A DNA stretch of 64,000 nt from Pseudarthrobacter enclensis (GTDB lineage: Bacteria > Actinomycetota > Actinomycetes > Actinomycetales > Micrococcaceae), in contig NZ_JAUSRE010000008.1 in assembly GCF_030811655.1 (NCBI RefSeq), positions 1 through 64,000 on the forward strand, in the 5' to 3' direction. This document shows positions 36,014-44,095 of the stretch, piece after piece. Every line of letters begins with the position of its first letter. Position 1 is the first letter of the stretch. The notes under the pieces are model-generated. The model saw only the letters and a program-made list of their open reading frames with translations, searched no databases and was not told the DNA's origin. The position numbers and the translations under genes are program-made.

Positions 36014-38074
36014 ATGGCAGGTCTCAACCGCCGTCGTTTTCTTCAACTTTCCGCCGCAGGTGCGGCCGGTACCGCTATTTCCCAAATGCTCGGCCAGAGC
36101 ATCGCCCGCGCCGCGGAGATCCCGGCGCACCGCGCCACGGGGACCATCCAGGACATTGAGCACGTGGTGATCTTCATGCAGGAAAACCGCGCGTTCGATC
36201 ACTACTTCGGCACATTGAAGGGAGTGCGGGGGTTCTCCGACCCGCACCCTGCGGTTCTGCCGTCAGGCAAGGACGCGTTCCACCAGGCGAACGCCACGCG
36301 GGAGGTCACGCCGTTCCACCCGGACGCGCCAAACCTGGGCATGCAGTTCATGGAGGACCTGGACCACTCGTGGAAGCTCACCCACGAGGCCTTCAACAAC
36401 GGAAAGTACGACAAGTGGCTGCCGGAGAAGACAGACGCCACAATGGCGTTCTATGGCCGCCAGGACATTCCGTTCCACTTCTCCCTGGCTGACGCATTCA
36501 CGGTGTGCGACCAGTACCACTGCTCCGTCCTTGGCCCGACCGACCCGAACCGGTACTTCATGTTCGCGGGCGGCGACGACCCGGGCCGCAAGGGCGGCGG
36601 TCCCGACCTGTGGAACAGCGAGAAGGGCTATTGGTGGAGCACCTACCCTGAGGAGCTTGAGAAGGCCGGCGTCAGCTGGAAGGTCTACCAGGACATCGGC
36701 GAGGGCCTTGACCCGGCACACTATGAGGGCTGGACCCAGGACGCGTACATCGGCAACTACGGGGACAATTCCCTTCTGTACTTCAAGCAGTACCAGGACG
36801 CCAAGCCCGGGAGCCCGCTGTATGAGAAGGCCCGGACCGGCACTTCCGCCAAGACAGGCGATGACCTCTTCCGCATCTTCCGCGACGACGTGAAGTCGGG
36901 TTCCCTTCCCCAGGTGTCCTATATCGTGGCACCCGAGGCTTACTCCGAGCACTCTAACTGGCCGCCGAACTTTGGCGCCTGGTACGCGGCCAACATCCTT
37001 GACATCCTCACGTCCACGCCCGATGTCTGGAGCAAGACGGCCGTCCTGTTCATGTACGACGAGAACGACGGCTTCTTCGACCACATCGTCCCGCCGCACC
37101 CGAACACCCCGCAGATTCCCGGTGCCTCCACAGTCTCCACTGCCGGTGAATGGTACGACGGCACCCCCACGTTCTACGGCGACAAGGACGTCCCCGGCCA
37201 CTTTGGCCTGGGCGTGCGCGTGCCCCTGATCGTCCTGTCCCCTTGGAGCATGGGCGGCTGGGTCTGCTCCGAGACGTTCGACCACACCTCGATTGTCCGG
37301 TTCCTGGAAACCCGGTTCGGGGTGGCCTCACCGAACATCACTCCATGGCGCCGGACCGTCAGCGGCGACCTTACGAGCGCGTTCGATTTCTCCGCATCCG
37401 GCGGGGCGGCACCGGCGCTGCCGGACACCTCGGCCTACAAGCCGGCCGACCACGCACGCCACCCGAGCTACATTCCGACGCCCCCGGCCACGAACTCGAT
37501 GCCTGCGCAGGAGAAGGGCACCCGGCCGTCCCGGCCGCTGGGCTACGCGCTGGACCTCGAAACGAAAATCCAGGCCGGTTCGCTTACGGGCAAATGGGTG
37601 AACCGGGGCACGCTGGGTGCGCACGTGCAGGTCCGGTCGAACCTGCTCCCGGCCGGCCCGTACTCCTACACCATCGGCGCGGGAGCCTCCCTGGATGCGT
37701 CGTGGGCGCTGGGCGCCGAGTATGACGTACAGATGCATGGCCCGGCCGGATGGTTCCGGCGTCTTGCAGGTACGACGGCGGCAGCGGACATCCGCGTGAC
37801 TGTCGCCGCTGACGGCAAGGCACCCCATGCGCAGTTCCGGATTGAGAACACCGGCGCCACCGGTGCAACCCTCACCCTGAAGGACGCGTATGGCTCCGGT
37901 TCCCAGGCGCTTTCCCTCAACCCGGGCCAGGCGAAGACCGTCGTCATCCCGACCCCTGGCGGCTGGTACGACCTCACCGTCACCTCCGCCGCTGATCCCA
38001 AACTCATCCGCGTCCTGGCCGGCCGCCTCGAAAACGGCGGTCCGCTGACCAGCGACCCCCAGCTCGGCCGCTAA
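36014..38074 (+). CDS. Phosphocholine-specific phospholipase C, Tat-exported
   Basis: A 686-residue secreted phospholipase C. The N-terminus LNRRRFLQLSAAGAAGTAISQMLGQSIARAAE is a twin-arginine signal with a hydrophobic segment and AxA-type cleavage near residue 31. The phosphoesterase domain (PF04185, about 45-450) shows HVVIFMQENRAFDHYFGTLKGVRGFSDP, YDENDGFFDHIVPP and FDHTSIVRFLETRFGV. Two C-terminal beta domains (DUF756 type, about 520-680) end it. It would cleave phosphatidylcholine or sphingomyelin headgroups outside the cell. The ATG has AGGAG 9 bases upstream. Confidence 0.92.
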   Translation: MAGLNRRRFLQLSAAGAAGTAISQMLGQSIARAAEIPAHRATGTIQDIEHVVIFMQENRAFDHYFGTLKGVRGFSDPHPAVLPSGKDAFHQANATREVTPFHPDAPNLGMQFMEDLDHSWKLTHEAFNNGKYDKWLPEKTDATMAFYGRQDIPFHFSLADAFTVCDQYHCSVLGPTDPNRYFMFAGGDDPGRKGGGPDLWNSEKGYWWSTYPEELEKAGVSWKVYQDIGEGLDPAHYEGWTQDAYIGNYGDNSLLYFKQYQDAKPGSPLYEKARTGTSAKTGDDLFRIFRDDVKSGSLPQVSYIVAPEAYSEHSNWPPNFGAWYAANILDILTSTPDVWSKTAVLFMYDENDGFFDHIVPPHPNTPQIPGASTVSTAGEWYDGTPTFYGDKDVPGHFGLGVRVPLIVLSPWSMGGWVCSETFDHTSIVRFLETRFGVASPNITPWRRTVSGDLTSAFDFSASGGAAPALPDTSAYKPADHARHPSYIPTPPATNSMPAQEKGTRPSRPLGYALDLETKIQAGSLTGKWVNRGTLGAHVQVRSNLLPAGPYSYTIGAGASLDASWALGAEYDVQMHGPAGWFRRLAGTTAAADIRVTVAADGKAPHAQFRIENTGATGATLTLKDAYGSGSQALSLNPGQAKTVVIPTPGGWYDLTVTSAADPKLIRVLAGRLENGGPLTSDPQLGR

Positions 38075-38087
38075 CCCGGCCGGAACC

Positions 38088-38124
38088 GGTGGCAGGGCCG
38101 GCCGCTGTCGTCGGCCCTGCCACC
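38088..38124 (+). terminator. Hairpin terminator after the phospholipase C gene
   Basis: A perfect 13-bp stem (GGTGGCAGGGCCG with CGGCCCTGCCACC) and an 11-base loop lie 14 bases after the stop codon. The T-run is poor. It separates the two phosphoesterase genes, so they are probably transcribed separately. Confidence 0.75.
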
Positions 38125-38200
38125 CACTCGCCCCCACCTTGCTGAACTGCCCGAGAAACCGGGACGCTCCGTCGCGCCCGCACATTGAAAGGATTTCGCC

Positions 38201-39400
38201 ATGCCCAATGCACTTAAGAACCGGAGGACAGGCGCCCTGGCGCTGGCTGCCGCCGTCGCAATCACTGGCCTCGCCGCCGTCGGCGCTGCTGTGCCCGCGG
38301 ACGCGCAGACCACGCCGGGCGCTGCTGCCCAGGCCGGCGCGCAGGGGGAGAACGGCCCTGACCATGTTTTCGTGATCATGATGGAGAACCACGGTTACGA
38401 CCAGGTCATCGGCAACACCGCCGACGCGCCGTACATCAACAGCCTGGCCCAGCGCTACAACACCGCCACGAACTACCACGGCGTGACCCACCCCAGCATG
38501 CCCAACTACCTGGCCGCCATCTCGGGAAGCTCGCAGGGCGTCTGGGATGACTGCAAAGCCGGCGCGGACGTCACGTGTGCACCCGAAGAGTTCGTCCCCG
38601 GCTCCAGCGACCCCGGGGCCACCGGGCTCCTGACCCCGGCGCAGGCCGCCAGCGCCGCTTCCACCCCGCACATGTTCGCCGGCAAGAACATCGTGGACCA
38701 GCTCGAGGACAAGGGCCTGAGCTGGAAGGCCTACATGGAAAGCCTTCCCAGCACCGGTTCCCAGGTGGAGTACGCGCCCACCATCGGATCCTCAACGGTC
38801 AAGCTCTACGCCCAGAAGCACAACCCGTTCATGTACTTCTCGGACATCAACTACCCGGGCAGCCCGCGGCTGCAGAACATCGTGCCCCAGGAGAACAACC
38901 TGAAGGCCGACCTGGCCAGCGGCAACGTGCCAAACTTCACGTGGATCAGCCCGAACCAGTGCCACGACATGCACGGCGTCTCGCCGTCGGGCGCGGCGCT
39001 TGTGGGGATTCCCCAGTGCGGGTTCCCTGACTCCGGCCTGGACCACGGCGCCATTCAGCTCGGCGACAACTACGTGAAGCAGACCGTCCAGCAGATCATG
39101 GACTCGTCAACCTGGAAGACCACCAAGTCCAGCATTGTCCTGGCCTGGGACGAGAACGACTACTCCGGATCTGACGGCGGCCCGGGGAGTCCCGTGGGCC
39201 AAAACGGCGCTGTCCTTGGCGGCGGCCATGCTCCCGCTATCGTGATCAACTCGGCTGACGGCCCGCACAAGACCACCAACCAGCTCTCGGACCACTACAC
39301 CCTGCTGTCCACCATTGAGCACATGTGGCATCTTGGCTGCCTGGAGAACACCTGCTCACCCACCACGTCGGGCACGTTCGAGGAACTCTTCCGCCCGTAA
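38201..39400 (+). CDS. Secreted phosphoesterase (PF04185 family, acid phosphatase-like)
   Basis: A 399-residue secreted enzyme with a Sec signal peptide (LALAAAVAITGLAAVGAAVPADA, cleavage near residue 36). The PF04185 domain starts DHVFVIMMENHGYDQVIGNTADAPYINSLAQ and includes THPSMPNYLAAISGSS, FTWISPNQCHDMHG and VLAWDENDYSG, which carry the metal-binding Asn/His/Asp positions. It is a shorter member than the upstream phospholipase and lacks the C-terminal beta domains. Likely substrates are phosphomonoesters or diesters outside the cell. Confidence 0.87.
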   Translation: MPNALKNRRTGALALAAAVAITGLAAVGAAVPADAQTTPGAAAQAGAQGENGPDHVFVIMMENHGYDQVIGNTADAPYINSLAQRYNTATNYHGVTHPSMPNYLAAISGSSQGVWDDCKAGADVTCAPEEFVPGSSDPGATGLLTPAQAASAASTPHMFAGKNIVDQLEDKGLSWKAYMESLPSTGSQVEYAPTIGSSTVKLYAQKHNPFMYFSDINYPGSPRLQNIVPQENNLKADLASGNVPNFTWISPNQCHDMHGVSPSGAALVGIPQCGFPDSGLDHGAIQLGDNYVKQTVQQIMDSSTWKTTKSSIVLAWDENDYSGSDGGPGSPVGQNGAVLGGGHAPAIVINSADGPHKTTNQLSDHYTLLSTIEHMWHLGCLENTCSPTTSGTFEELFRP

Positions 39401-39427
39401 CCGCTGAAGTGCCCTAACCGCCCGAAC

Positions 39428-39467
39428 CCGCAGCGGTTCCCGTTCCCCGGAACGGGAACCGCTGCGG
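39428..39467 (+). terminator. Hairpin terminator after the second phosphoesterase
   Basis: A long perfect inverted repeat (CCGCAGCGGTTCCCGTTCC and its complement GGAACGGGAACCGCTGCGG) with a CC centre lies 27 bases after the stop. The effective loop is CCCC-type. It marks the end of the transcript. Confidence 0.82.
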
Positions 39468-39631
39468 CGTCTCAACAGGTGGCCCCGCGGCCGCAGGTTT
39501 CGCGCAGGAGTCGGGAAGGATTGCCCCAAGCCGGCATTTTGTGGAAGGCAGCGCCGCTAAGCTCTTGCGTGGCGTCAGTGTAATGGGGGCTGACGCACCC
39601 ACTTTTCACGCACACAACCTGGGGAAACTGC

Positions 39632-40492
39632 ATGTCCGGCCACACGTCCTTGCCCGCAACAACGCCCGCACGCGGCACCCGCTGGGCGGCCGCCGTCGTC
39701 CTTTCCGTATTGCTGGCACTCTTCGGCGCGGACCTGCGCGCCGTTGCCGCGGACAGCACCACCACAACGGCAACAGTCCAGGCCGCGGACCTGCTGGAAA
39801 CCGTCCCGGTCAAGGGCCGGGCACCCAAGACGGGGTACGAGCGCTCGCTGTTCGGACCCACGTGGGCGGATGTGGACCAGAACGGCTGCGACACCCGCAA
39901 CGACATCCTCAACCGGGACCTGACGGACATTACCTACGTCAACAGCGTCCCGTGCACGGTCAAGACGGGTGAGCTCGCGGACCCCTACACAGGCGCGATC
40001 ATCGACTTCGTCCGCGGCACCACTACCAGCAGCGCCGTGCAGATCGACCACGTGGTGGCCCTGAGCGACGCCTGGCAGAAGGGCGCCCAGCAGCTGACCA
40101 CGGAGCAGCGGACGGCCTTGGCCAACGACCCGCTGAACCTGCAGGCAACCGACGGCCCCACCAACCAGCAGAAGGGCGACGGCGACGCCGCCACCTGGCT
40201 GCCACCGGCCAAGGGCTTCCGGTGCGAGTACGTGGCCCGGCAGGTTTCGGTGAAGGCGCGGTACAGCCTGTGGGTGACCCAGGCCGAGCACGATGCCATC
40301 GCCGGCATCCTGGCCACTTGCCCCGGGCAGCTGGCCCCCACCAGCGTGCAGCCGGCGTCCGCTGCCACCACGGTCTACTACGCCAACTGCACGGAGGTAG
40401 CCGCGGCCGGAGCAGCACCCCTCTACGCCGGCAGCCCCGGATACCGCTCAGGGCTGGACGGCGACGGGGACGGGGCGGCCTGCGAGGGCTGA
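39632..40492 (+). CDS. Secreted HNH-type nuclease (DUF1524) with excalibur domain
   Basis: A 286-residue exported protein. The signal peptide covers about residues 16-40 (WAAAVVLSVLLALFGADLRAVAA). The DUF1524/GmrSD C-terminal-type nuclease domain (about 60-220) has QIDHVVALSDAWQKGAQ (catalytic DH), NDPLNLQATDGPTNQQKGDGDAATWLPP and YVARQVSVKARYSLWVTQAEHDAI. The C-terminal excalibur calcium-binding domain is YANCTEVAAAG and YRSGLDGDGDGAACEG. It probably degrades DNA outside the cell. GGGGAAAC precedes the ATG. Confidence 0.9.
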   Translation: MSGHTSLPATTPARGTRWAAAVVLSVLLALFGADLRAVAADSTTTTATVQAADLLETVPVKGRAPKTGYERSLFGPTWADVDQNGCDTRNDILNRDLTDITYVNSVPCTVKTGELADPYTGAIIDFVRGTTTSSAVQIDHVVALSDAWQKGAQQLTTEQRTALANDPLNLQATDGPTNQQKGDGDAATWLPPAKGFRCEYVARQVSVKARYSLWVTQAEHDAIAGILATCPGQLAPTSVQPASAATTVYYANCTEVAAAGAAPLYAGSPGYRSGLDGDGDGAACEG

Positions 40493-40501
40493 CGTCCTGG
40501 A

Positions 40502-41260
40502 CTAAGGCTCAGTGCTTACGACGGCGGCATCCGCACCGGGTGCCGCCGTCGCCGTAGCTGGGGTCTGCATGGGCTCCGGCCGGTGCATGCCGATCCGGCC
40601 CAGCAGGGCGACCCCGAGCGTGAGCAGCGAGGTCAGCAGCACCCCGAACCCGAGGTGGAGCTGCACGAAGCCCGCGCCCACCGCTGCTCCGGCCATGATC
40701 AGTCCCACCGCTGCCAGGCGCCGGCCCCAGAACGGATGCGTCCCGGCGCCCAGGCGCGAATCGGCGGCCAGACCTGTGATGGTGGAGGTGACCACCACCG
40801 TGGGGACGTCCTTGACGTTGAGATGCCGCGCGGTGGCAGCCTGCACACCCATGGCCACCGCCAACGTGCCGGTGATGGCAACGGTCAGGGTTTCGCTGGT
40901 CCTCGGGTTCAGGCCGCTGAGCAGCAGGGTGGCCACGACGGCCATCACCACGCTGACCCCCACCAGCAGTCCGGTGGTGCGGCGGTTCCAGCCGGAGGTG
41001 CTCAGCCGAAGGGTGCGGCCGGAGATCAGGGCGCCGGTCATGAACCCGGCCAGGGCCACGATGGGGCCAAGGATGGGCAGGTTGTCGCCGCCCAGAAGGG
41101 CCATCCCCAGGATGACCACGTTGCCGGTCATGTTCGCCGTGAACACCCGGTCCAGGCCCAGGTAGCCGACGGCGTCGAGCACCCCCGTGGAGAACGTCAG
41201 TGCAAGCATGAGCACCAGGTGGAGCCGGGCCGGGTGGGCAGGGAGGATTCGGGCGGGCAT
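40502..41260 (-). CDS. YoaK/DUF1275 family membrane protein
   Basis: A 252-residue membrane protein with six or seven helices. The family pattern is visible in TFSTGVLDAVGYLGLDRVFTANMTGNVVILGMALLGG (N-terminus) and GVQAATARHLNVKDVPTVVVTSTITGLAADS. Function is unknown. The ATG at 41260 has GAAAGG 6 bases upstream; the longer frame is rejected. Its final codons overlap a hairpin (ACGACGGCGGCA...TGCCGCCGTCG, about 40519-40551) that may be part of a terminator. Confidence 0.88.
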   Translation of the reverse strand: MPARILPAHPARLHLVLMLALTFSTGVLDAVGYLGLDRVFTANMTGNVVILGMALLGGDNLPILGPIVALAGFMTGALISGRTLRLSTSGWNRRTTGLLVGVSVVMAVVATLLLSGLNPRTSETLTVAITGTLAVAMGVQAATARHLNVKDVPTVVVTSTITGLAADSRLGAGTHPFWGRRLAAVGLIMAGAAVGAGFVQLHLGFGVLLTSLLTLGVALLGRIGMHRPEPMQTPATATAAPGADAAVVSTEP

Positions 41261-41403
41261 GCGGTACCTTTCGGCGGCCTGGGGCTGCGCGGTTGTTGCT
41301 TGCGGGGATGTTCTTTCAGTATGCTCCGCGCGCTGTCCCCGCCAAATTTGGGGCACACTGGAGGCTGCTCCCACCAGGCTTACACCAACGAAAGCAGGAC
41401 CCC

Positions 41404-41670
41404 GTGATCACCCTCCAGCAGGACGCTGACGGCTTCATCCGCATGACCCGGCACTACCCGGCCAGCGTCCGGATCCGGATCGCGTTCAACGACGGCAGCA
41501 CCGGCGAGTTCTCCGGCCGGGTCCTCAACAACGCCTACGACGCCGCGGTCGCCGAGTTCCGCGCCGGTAACGGGCTCGACGCGAAGGGCTTCAACCGCGC
41601 CCCGGCCAGGAGGACCAACGCCGGCAACAAGGTTGACTTTGTTCCCGTGCACCCGGGCATGGGGGAGTAG
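41404..41670 (+). CDS. Small protein of unknown function
   Basis: An 88-residue soluble protein starting at GTG 41404, with AAAGCAGG about 7 bases upstream. It contains a beta-rich part (FIRMTRHYPASVRIRIAFNDGSTGEFSGRVLNNAYDAAVAEFRAGNG) and a basic tail (RAPARRTNAGNKVDFVPVHPGMGE). No domain is recognised. It is divergent from the YoaK-like gene and convergent with the TMEM175 gene. Confidence 0.65.
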   Translation: MITLQQDADGFIRMTRHYPASVRIRIAFNDGSTGEFSGRVLNNAYDAAVAEFRAGNGLDAKGFNRAPARRTNAGNKVDFVPVHPGMGE

Positions 41671-41746
41671 CCCCGAGCGCGGGCGCCGGGAATCGGTGTC
41701 GGCGTCGGCGGGGTCCGCGGGCACGGCTTGGGCACCGGGAATCGGC

Positions 41747-42364
41747 CTAGCCGGCGCTGGTGCCGGTTTCGTGGGCCCTGGCCACGAAGTGTTCCACGCG
41801 GCGGTCCGGGACGAGCCAGATCAGCGCCACGATGGTGAAGACGAGGATTCCGAGCAGCGGCTGAAGAAACGTCAGGGCGATCCCAATGAGGTAGATCACC
41901 GGAGAGGCCTTGCCCTTCCAGTCCCGCCCCACCGCCTGGGCGAGCGCCCCATCCCTGCCCTGCACCGCGATCAGCCGCCGTTCCAGGATGAAGTAGGCGA
42001 TGGCGGCGCACAGCAGGTTGAGCCCGTACAGCAGCACGGGCACCTGCATGAAGCCGGACTCATCCATCCACCGTGTGGTGAACGGGAACAGTGACAGCCA
42101 GAACAGCAGGTGCAGGTTGGCCCAGAGGATGGCCCCGTTGACCCTGCTGGCGAGGTGGATCATGTGGTGGTGGTTGTTCCAGTAAATCCCCACGTACACG
42201 AAGCTCAGGAGGTAGGTGAAGAGCGTTGGCAGGATGGCGGCCACACCGGCCCACGTTGGTTCCTCGGGAGTGTGCAGTTCCAGCACCATGATGGTGATGA
42301 TGATGGCCAGTACGCCGTCGCTGAAGGCTTCGAGCCGGTTCTTGTTCACCCGAATATCATGCAC
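41747..42364 (-). CDS. TMEM175 family (DUF1211) potassium channel
   Basis: A 205-residue membrane protein with six helices. The family motif RLEAFSDGVLAIIITIMVLEL (residues about 10-30) carries the FSDG residues essential for folding and gating in TMEM175 channels, and HHHMIHLASRVNGAILWANLHLLFWLSLFPFTT follows. Bacterial members form tetramers that leak K+ with low selectivity. The start is the first ATG at 42364. Confidence 0.88.
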   Translation of the reverse strand: MHDIRVNKNRLEAFSDGVLAIIITIMVLELHTPEEPTWAGVAAILPTLFTYLLSFVYVGIYWNNHHHMIHLASRVNGAILWANLHLLFWLSLFPFTTRWMDESGFMQVPVLLYGLNLLCAAIAYFILERRLIAVQGRDGALAQAVGRDWKGKASPVIYLIGIALTFLQPLLGILVFTIVALIWLVPDRRVEHFVARAHETGTSAG

Positions 42365-42470
42365 GCAATTCGGTGCGGCCAGGGCATCAAACGATGGTCA
42401 CCTGTCCCGGCGGCGTCACCTACGCGCACCCGCTGCTGGGCGCCTTGTGGAAAGCTGTGCCGGACGGCTC

Positions 42471-42938
42471 CTAGGGCACCGCCGTATGGCCGAACGACGG
42501 CGGCAGGCCGGACCGGTAGGCGGAGTCGATAATGGGTTCGAGCTGGTCCAGCACCGTCCGGTTTCCCGGGAGGACCACATGCGCCAGGAATTCCGATTCG
42601 AGGGTGGCGATTCCGGCCGCCGCCGCTTCCAGCTTGGCTTCGATGGCAACGGCCAGCGCATGCCAGGACTTGCGGTTGGCGCGTTCCAGCCTTTTAGCGT
42701 GCGCTTCGTGGAGCCGGCCGTCCGCCACGTCCCCGCGGAGGGCGAATTCCCCTTCAGACTGCAGCAGTGGCATGACGATCCGGAACTGCCTCCCGCCGCC
42801 CCTGAAGGCAACGGCGCTTAGGTTCCCGCGCTGGCTGAAAACGACGTCAGTGGCCCCGTAGTTGGAGAGCGCCTGCATGATGTGCTTCCGCGACGCTTCA
42901 CTGCTGAACGAATCGCCGCGTTTGTATGGACCTGTCAT
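42471..42938 (-). CDS. Conserved protein of unknown function
   Basis: A 155-residue soluble protein with no recognised domain. The N-terminal half looks alpha/beta (KHIMQALSNYGATDVVFSQRGNLSAVAFRGGGRQFRIVMPLL), and a long helix (LHEAHAKRLERANRKSWHALAVAIEAKLEAAAAGIATLESEFLAHVVLP) precedes the conserved end NRTVLDQLEPIIDSAYRSGLPP. A decayed paralogue of its C-terminus lies at 31075-31167. The ribosome site is weak. Confidence 0.72.
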   Translation of the reverse strand: MTGPYKRGDSFSSEASRKHIMQALSNYGATDVVFSQRGNLSAVAFRGGGRQFRIVMPLLQSEGEFALRGDVADGRLHEAHAKRLERANRKSWHALAVAIEAKLEAAAAGIATLESEFLAHVVLPGNRTVLDQLEPIIDSAYRSGLPPSFGHTAVP

Positions 42939-43152
42939 TATCTAACTATGCGCCTTTCCCGCGCTGGTTCCTAAGTCTCCCCTGGTGCCCGCTGGGTAGC
43001 CTGGGGCTTACAGGGCATTGTCCGCTTATTGACTGCCGGCGGCCCGGGGAATAGCGTCTGCGGTAACGGGGCCAACCGCCGCGTTTCCACGAAAAAAGGG
43101 GCCGGATCTGGGCCGCTCCCGCACGGCCATGGAGCCAGGTGAGGAGGATTCA
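42939..43152 (+). promoter_or_regulatory. Leader region with promoter for the small ORF and GYD gene
   Basis: A -35 TTGACT (43029-43034) and -10 TAGCGT (43052-43057) with a 17-base spacer read rightward. The leader of about 90 bases that follows leads to the 36-codon ORF and the GYD gene. No other gene is seen in this stretch. Confidence 0.5.
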
Positions 43153-43263
43153 GTGGACGCCATCCTGCACATGATGGGCACGGGATCCGCAGGTGCCTTC
43201 CCGATGGCCGCAACCCTAATTGCGATCCAGCGAAGGAATGACCATGCCGAAGTATCTCTTTGA
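43153..43263 (+). CDS. 36-residue small ORF upstream of and overlapping the GYD gene
   Basis: A GTG at 43153 has an excellent ribosome site (GAGGAGGATTCA) and opens a 36-codon frame that begins VDAILHMMGTGSAGAFPMA and ends QRRNDHAEVSL. Its stop at 43261-43263 lies 20 bases inside the GYD gene, in another frame, which fits translational coupling or a leader peptide. No homology is recognised. The strong ribosome site and promoter upstream argue that it is translated. Confidence 0.5.
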   Translation: MDAILHMMGTGSAGAFPMAATLIAIQRRNDHAEVSL

Positions 43264-43564
43264 AGCAACGTACGTGGGCCAGGGAATCAAGGGGCTCATG
43301 CAGGAGGGCGGCACCGCGCGCCGTGACGCGCTGGTGGAAGCTATCAAATCGGTGGGTGGAACGCTGGACAGCTTCTACTACGCCTTTGGCTACTACGACG
43401 TCCTGGGCGTTTTTGATGTGCCGGACGATGCGAGCGCCGCAGCGTTGTCGCTGCTCATCAATTCGACCGGGAACGTCAACGTCCGCCTCAAGCCGCTCCT
43501 GAGGGTGGAAGACCTGGACGAAGCGGTGAAGAAGACGCCCTCTTTCCGGGCCCCTGGGCAGTAG
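43244..43564 (+). CDS. GYD domain protein
   Basis: A 106-residue protein of the GYD family, a ferredoxin-like fold of unknown function. MPKYLFEATYVGQGIKGLMQEGGTARRDALVEAIKSVGGTLDSFYYAFGYYDVLGVFDVPDDASAAALSL shows the family's pattern, with the GYYD variant of the name-giving motif. The ATG at 43244 is chosen for its spacing from GAAGGA; the ATG at 43238 is too close. It overlaps the small ORF upstream. Confidence 0.88.
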   Translation: MPKYLFEATYVGQGIKGLMQEGGTARRDALVEAIKSVGGTLDSFYYAFGYYDVLGVFDVPDDASAAALSLLINSTGNVNVRLKPLLRVEDLDEAVKKTPSFRAPGQ

Positions 43565-43576
43565 GGGAGGTGGCCG

Positions 43577-43611
43577 CCGGGCCGCCGTCGTAACTTACGA
43601 CGGCGGCCCGG
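43577..43611. terminator. Bidirectional hairpin between two convergent genes
   Basis: A 17-bp inverted repeat (CCGGGCCGCCGTCGTAA with TTACGACGGCGGCCCGG) centred on C43594 lies 13 bases after the GYD stop. T-rich bases flank it on the right. It would serve both the GYD gene and the leftward small gene at 43628. Confidence 0.75.
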
Positions 43612-43627
43612 CCGGCTTTGGTGCGGA

Positions 43628-43840
43628 TTATTGCGGGCACTGCCGGGCGGCAAGGAGGGCGAGGTCGCGAATAAGCCGCTGCACTTCATGCTGGCGGCGG
43701 CTGGCCCTGGAGGGCGCGGCCTGGACGGCAGCGGGACGTTTGCTTGGGGGAGCAGGAACGGGCCGGCAGACCTTCGGCGGCGCCTCGGCTGCGCTGGTCT
43801 CATTCCGACTATTGACTTTAGATGCATCCTCTATGTTCAA
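43628..43840 (-). CDS. Possible small protein of unknown function
   Basis: A 70-residue frame starting at TTG 43840 with GGGAGA 6 bases upstream. It has a polar N-terminus, a proline/alanine-rich middle and a basic C-terminal helix (RASRRQHEVQRLIRDLALLAARQCPQ). A shared hairpin terminator lies just beyond its stop, which supports transcription. There is no family match, so this is a weak call. Confidence 0.42.
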   Translation of the reverse strand: MNIEDASKVNSRNETSAAEAPPKVCRPVPAPPSKRPAAVQAAPSRASRRQHEVQRLIRDLALLAARQCPQ

Positions 43841-44044
43841 GATGTCTCCCTGGTGAGGCTTGTTTGGCCACCATAGGGAGGCGGGGCCCAATCCGGGAAG
43901 GGCTTTTGTCCACCGGCGGGATAAATTGCCTCAATCTTGAGGGAACGGCGTGCGCGGAACGTTCCGGATCGGAGAGCTGCCGCACGCGGCCGGAGTTTTG
44001 GGGGAAACTGCCGCTGCGCTCTGCGTTGCCCAGCCCTCTACGCG

Positions 44045-44081
44045 AACGAAGGCTCCGTCCTTTGGGGACGGAGCCTTCGTT
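44045..44081 (-). terminator. Terminator of the oxidoreductase gene
   Basis: A perfect 16-bp stem (AACGAAGGCTCCGTCC with GGACGGAGCCTTCGTT) and a 5-base loop lie 14 bases beyond the stop of the leftward oxidoreductase gene. Between it and the small gene at 43840 I see no further gene. Confidence 0.82.
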
Positions 44082-44095
44082 GGTTACTTCCAGGA

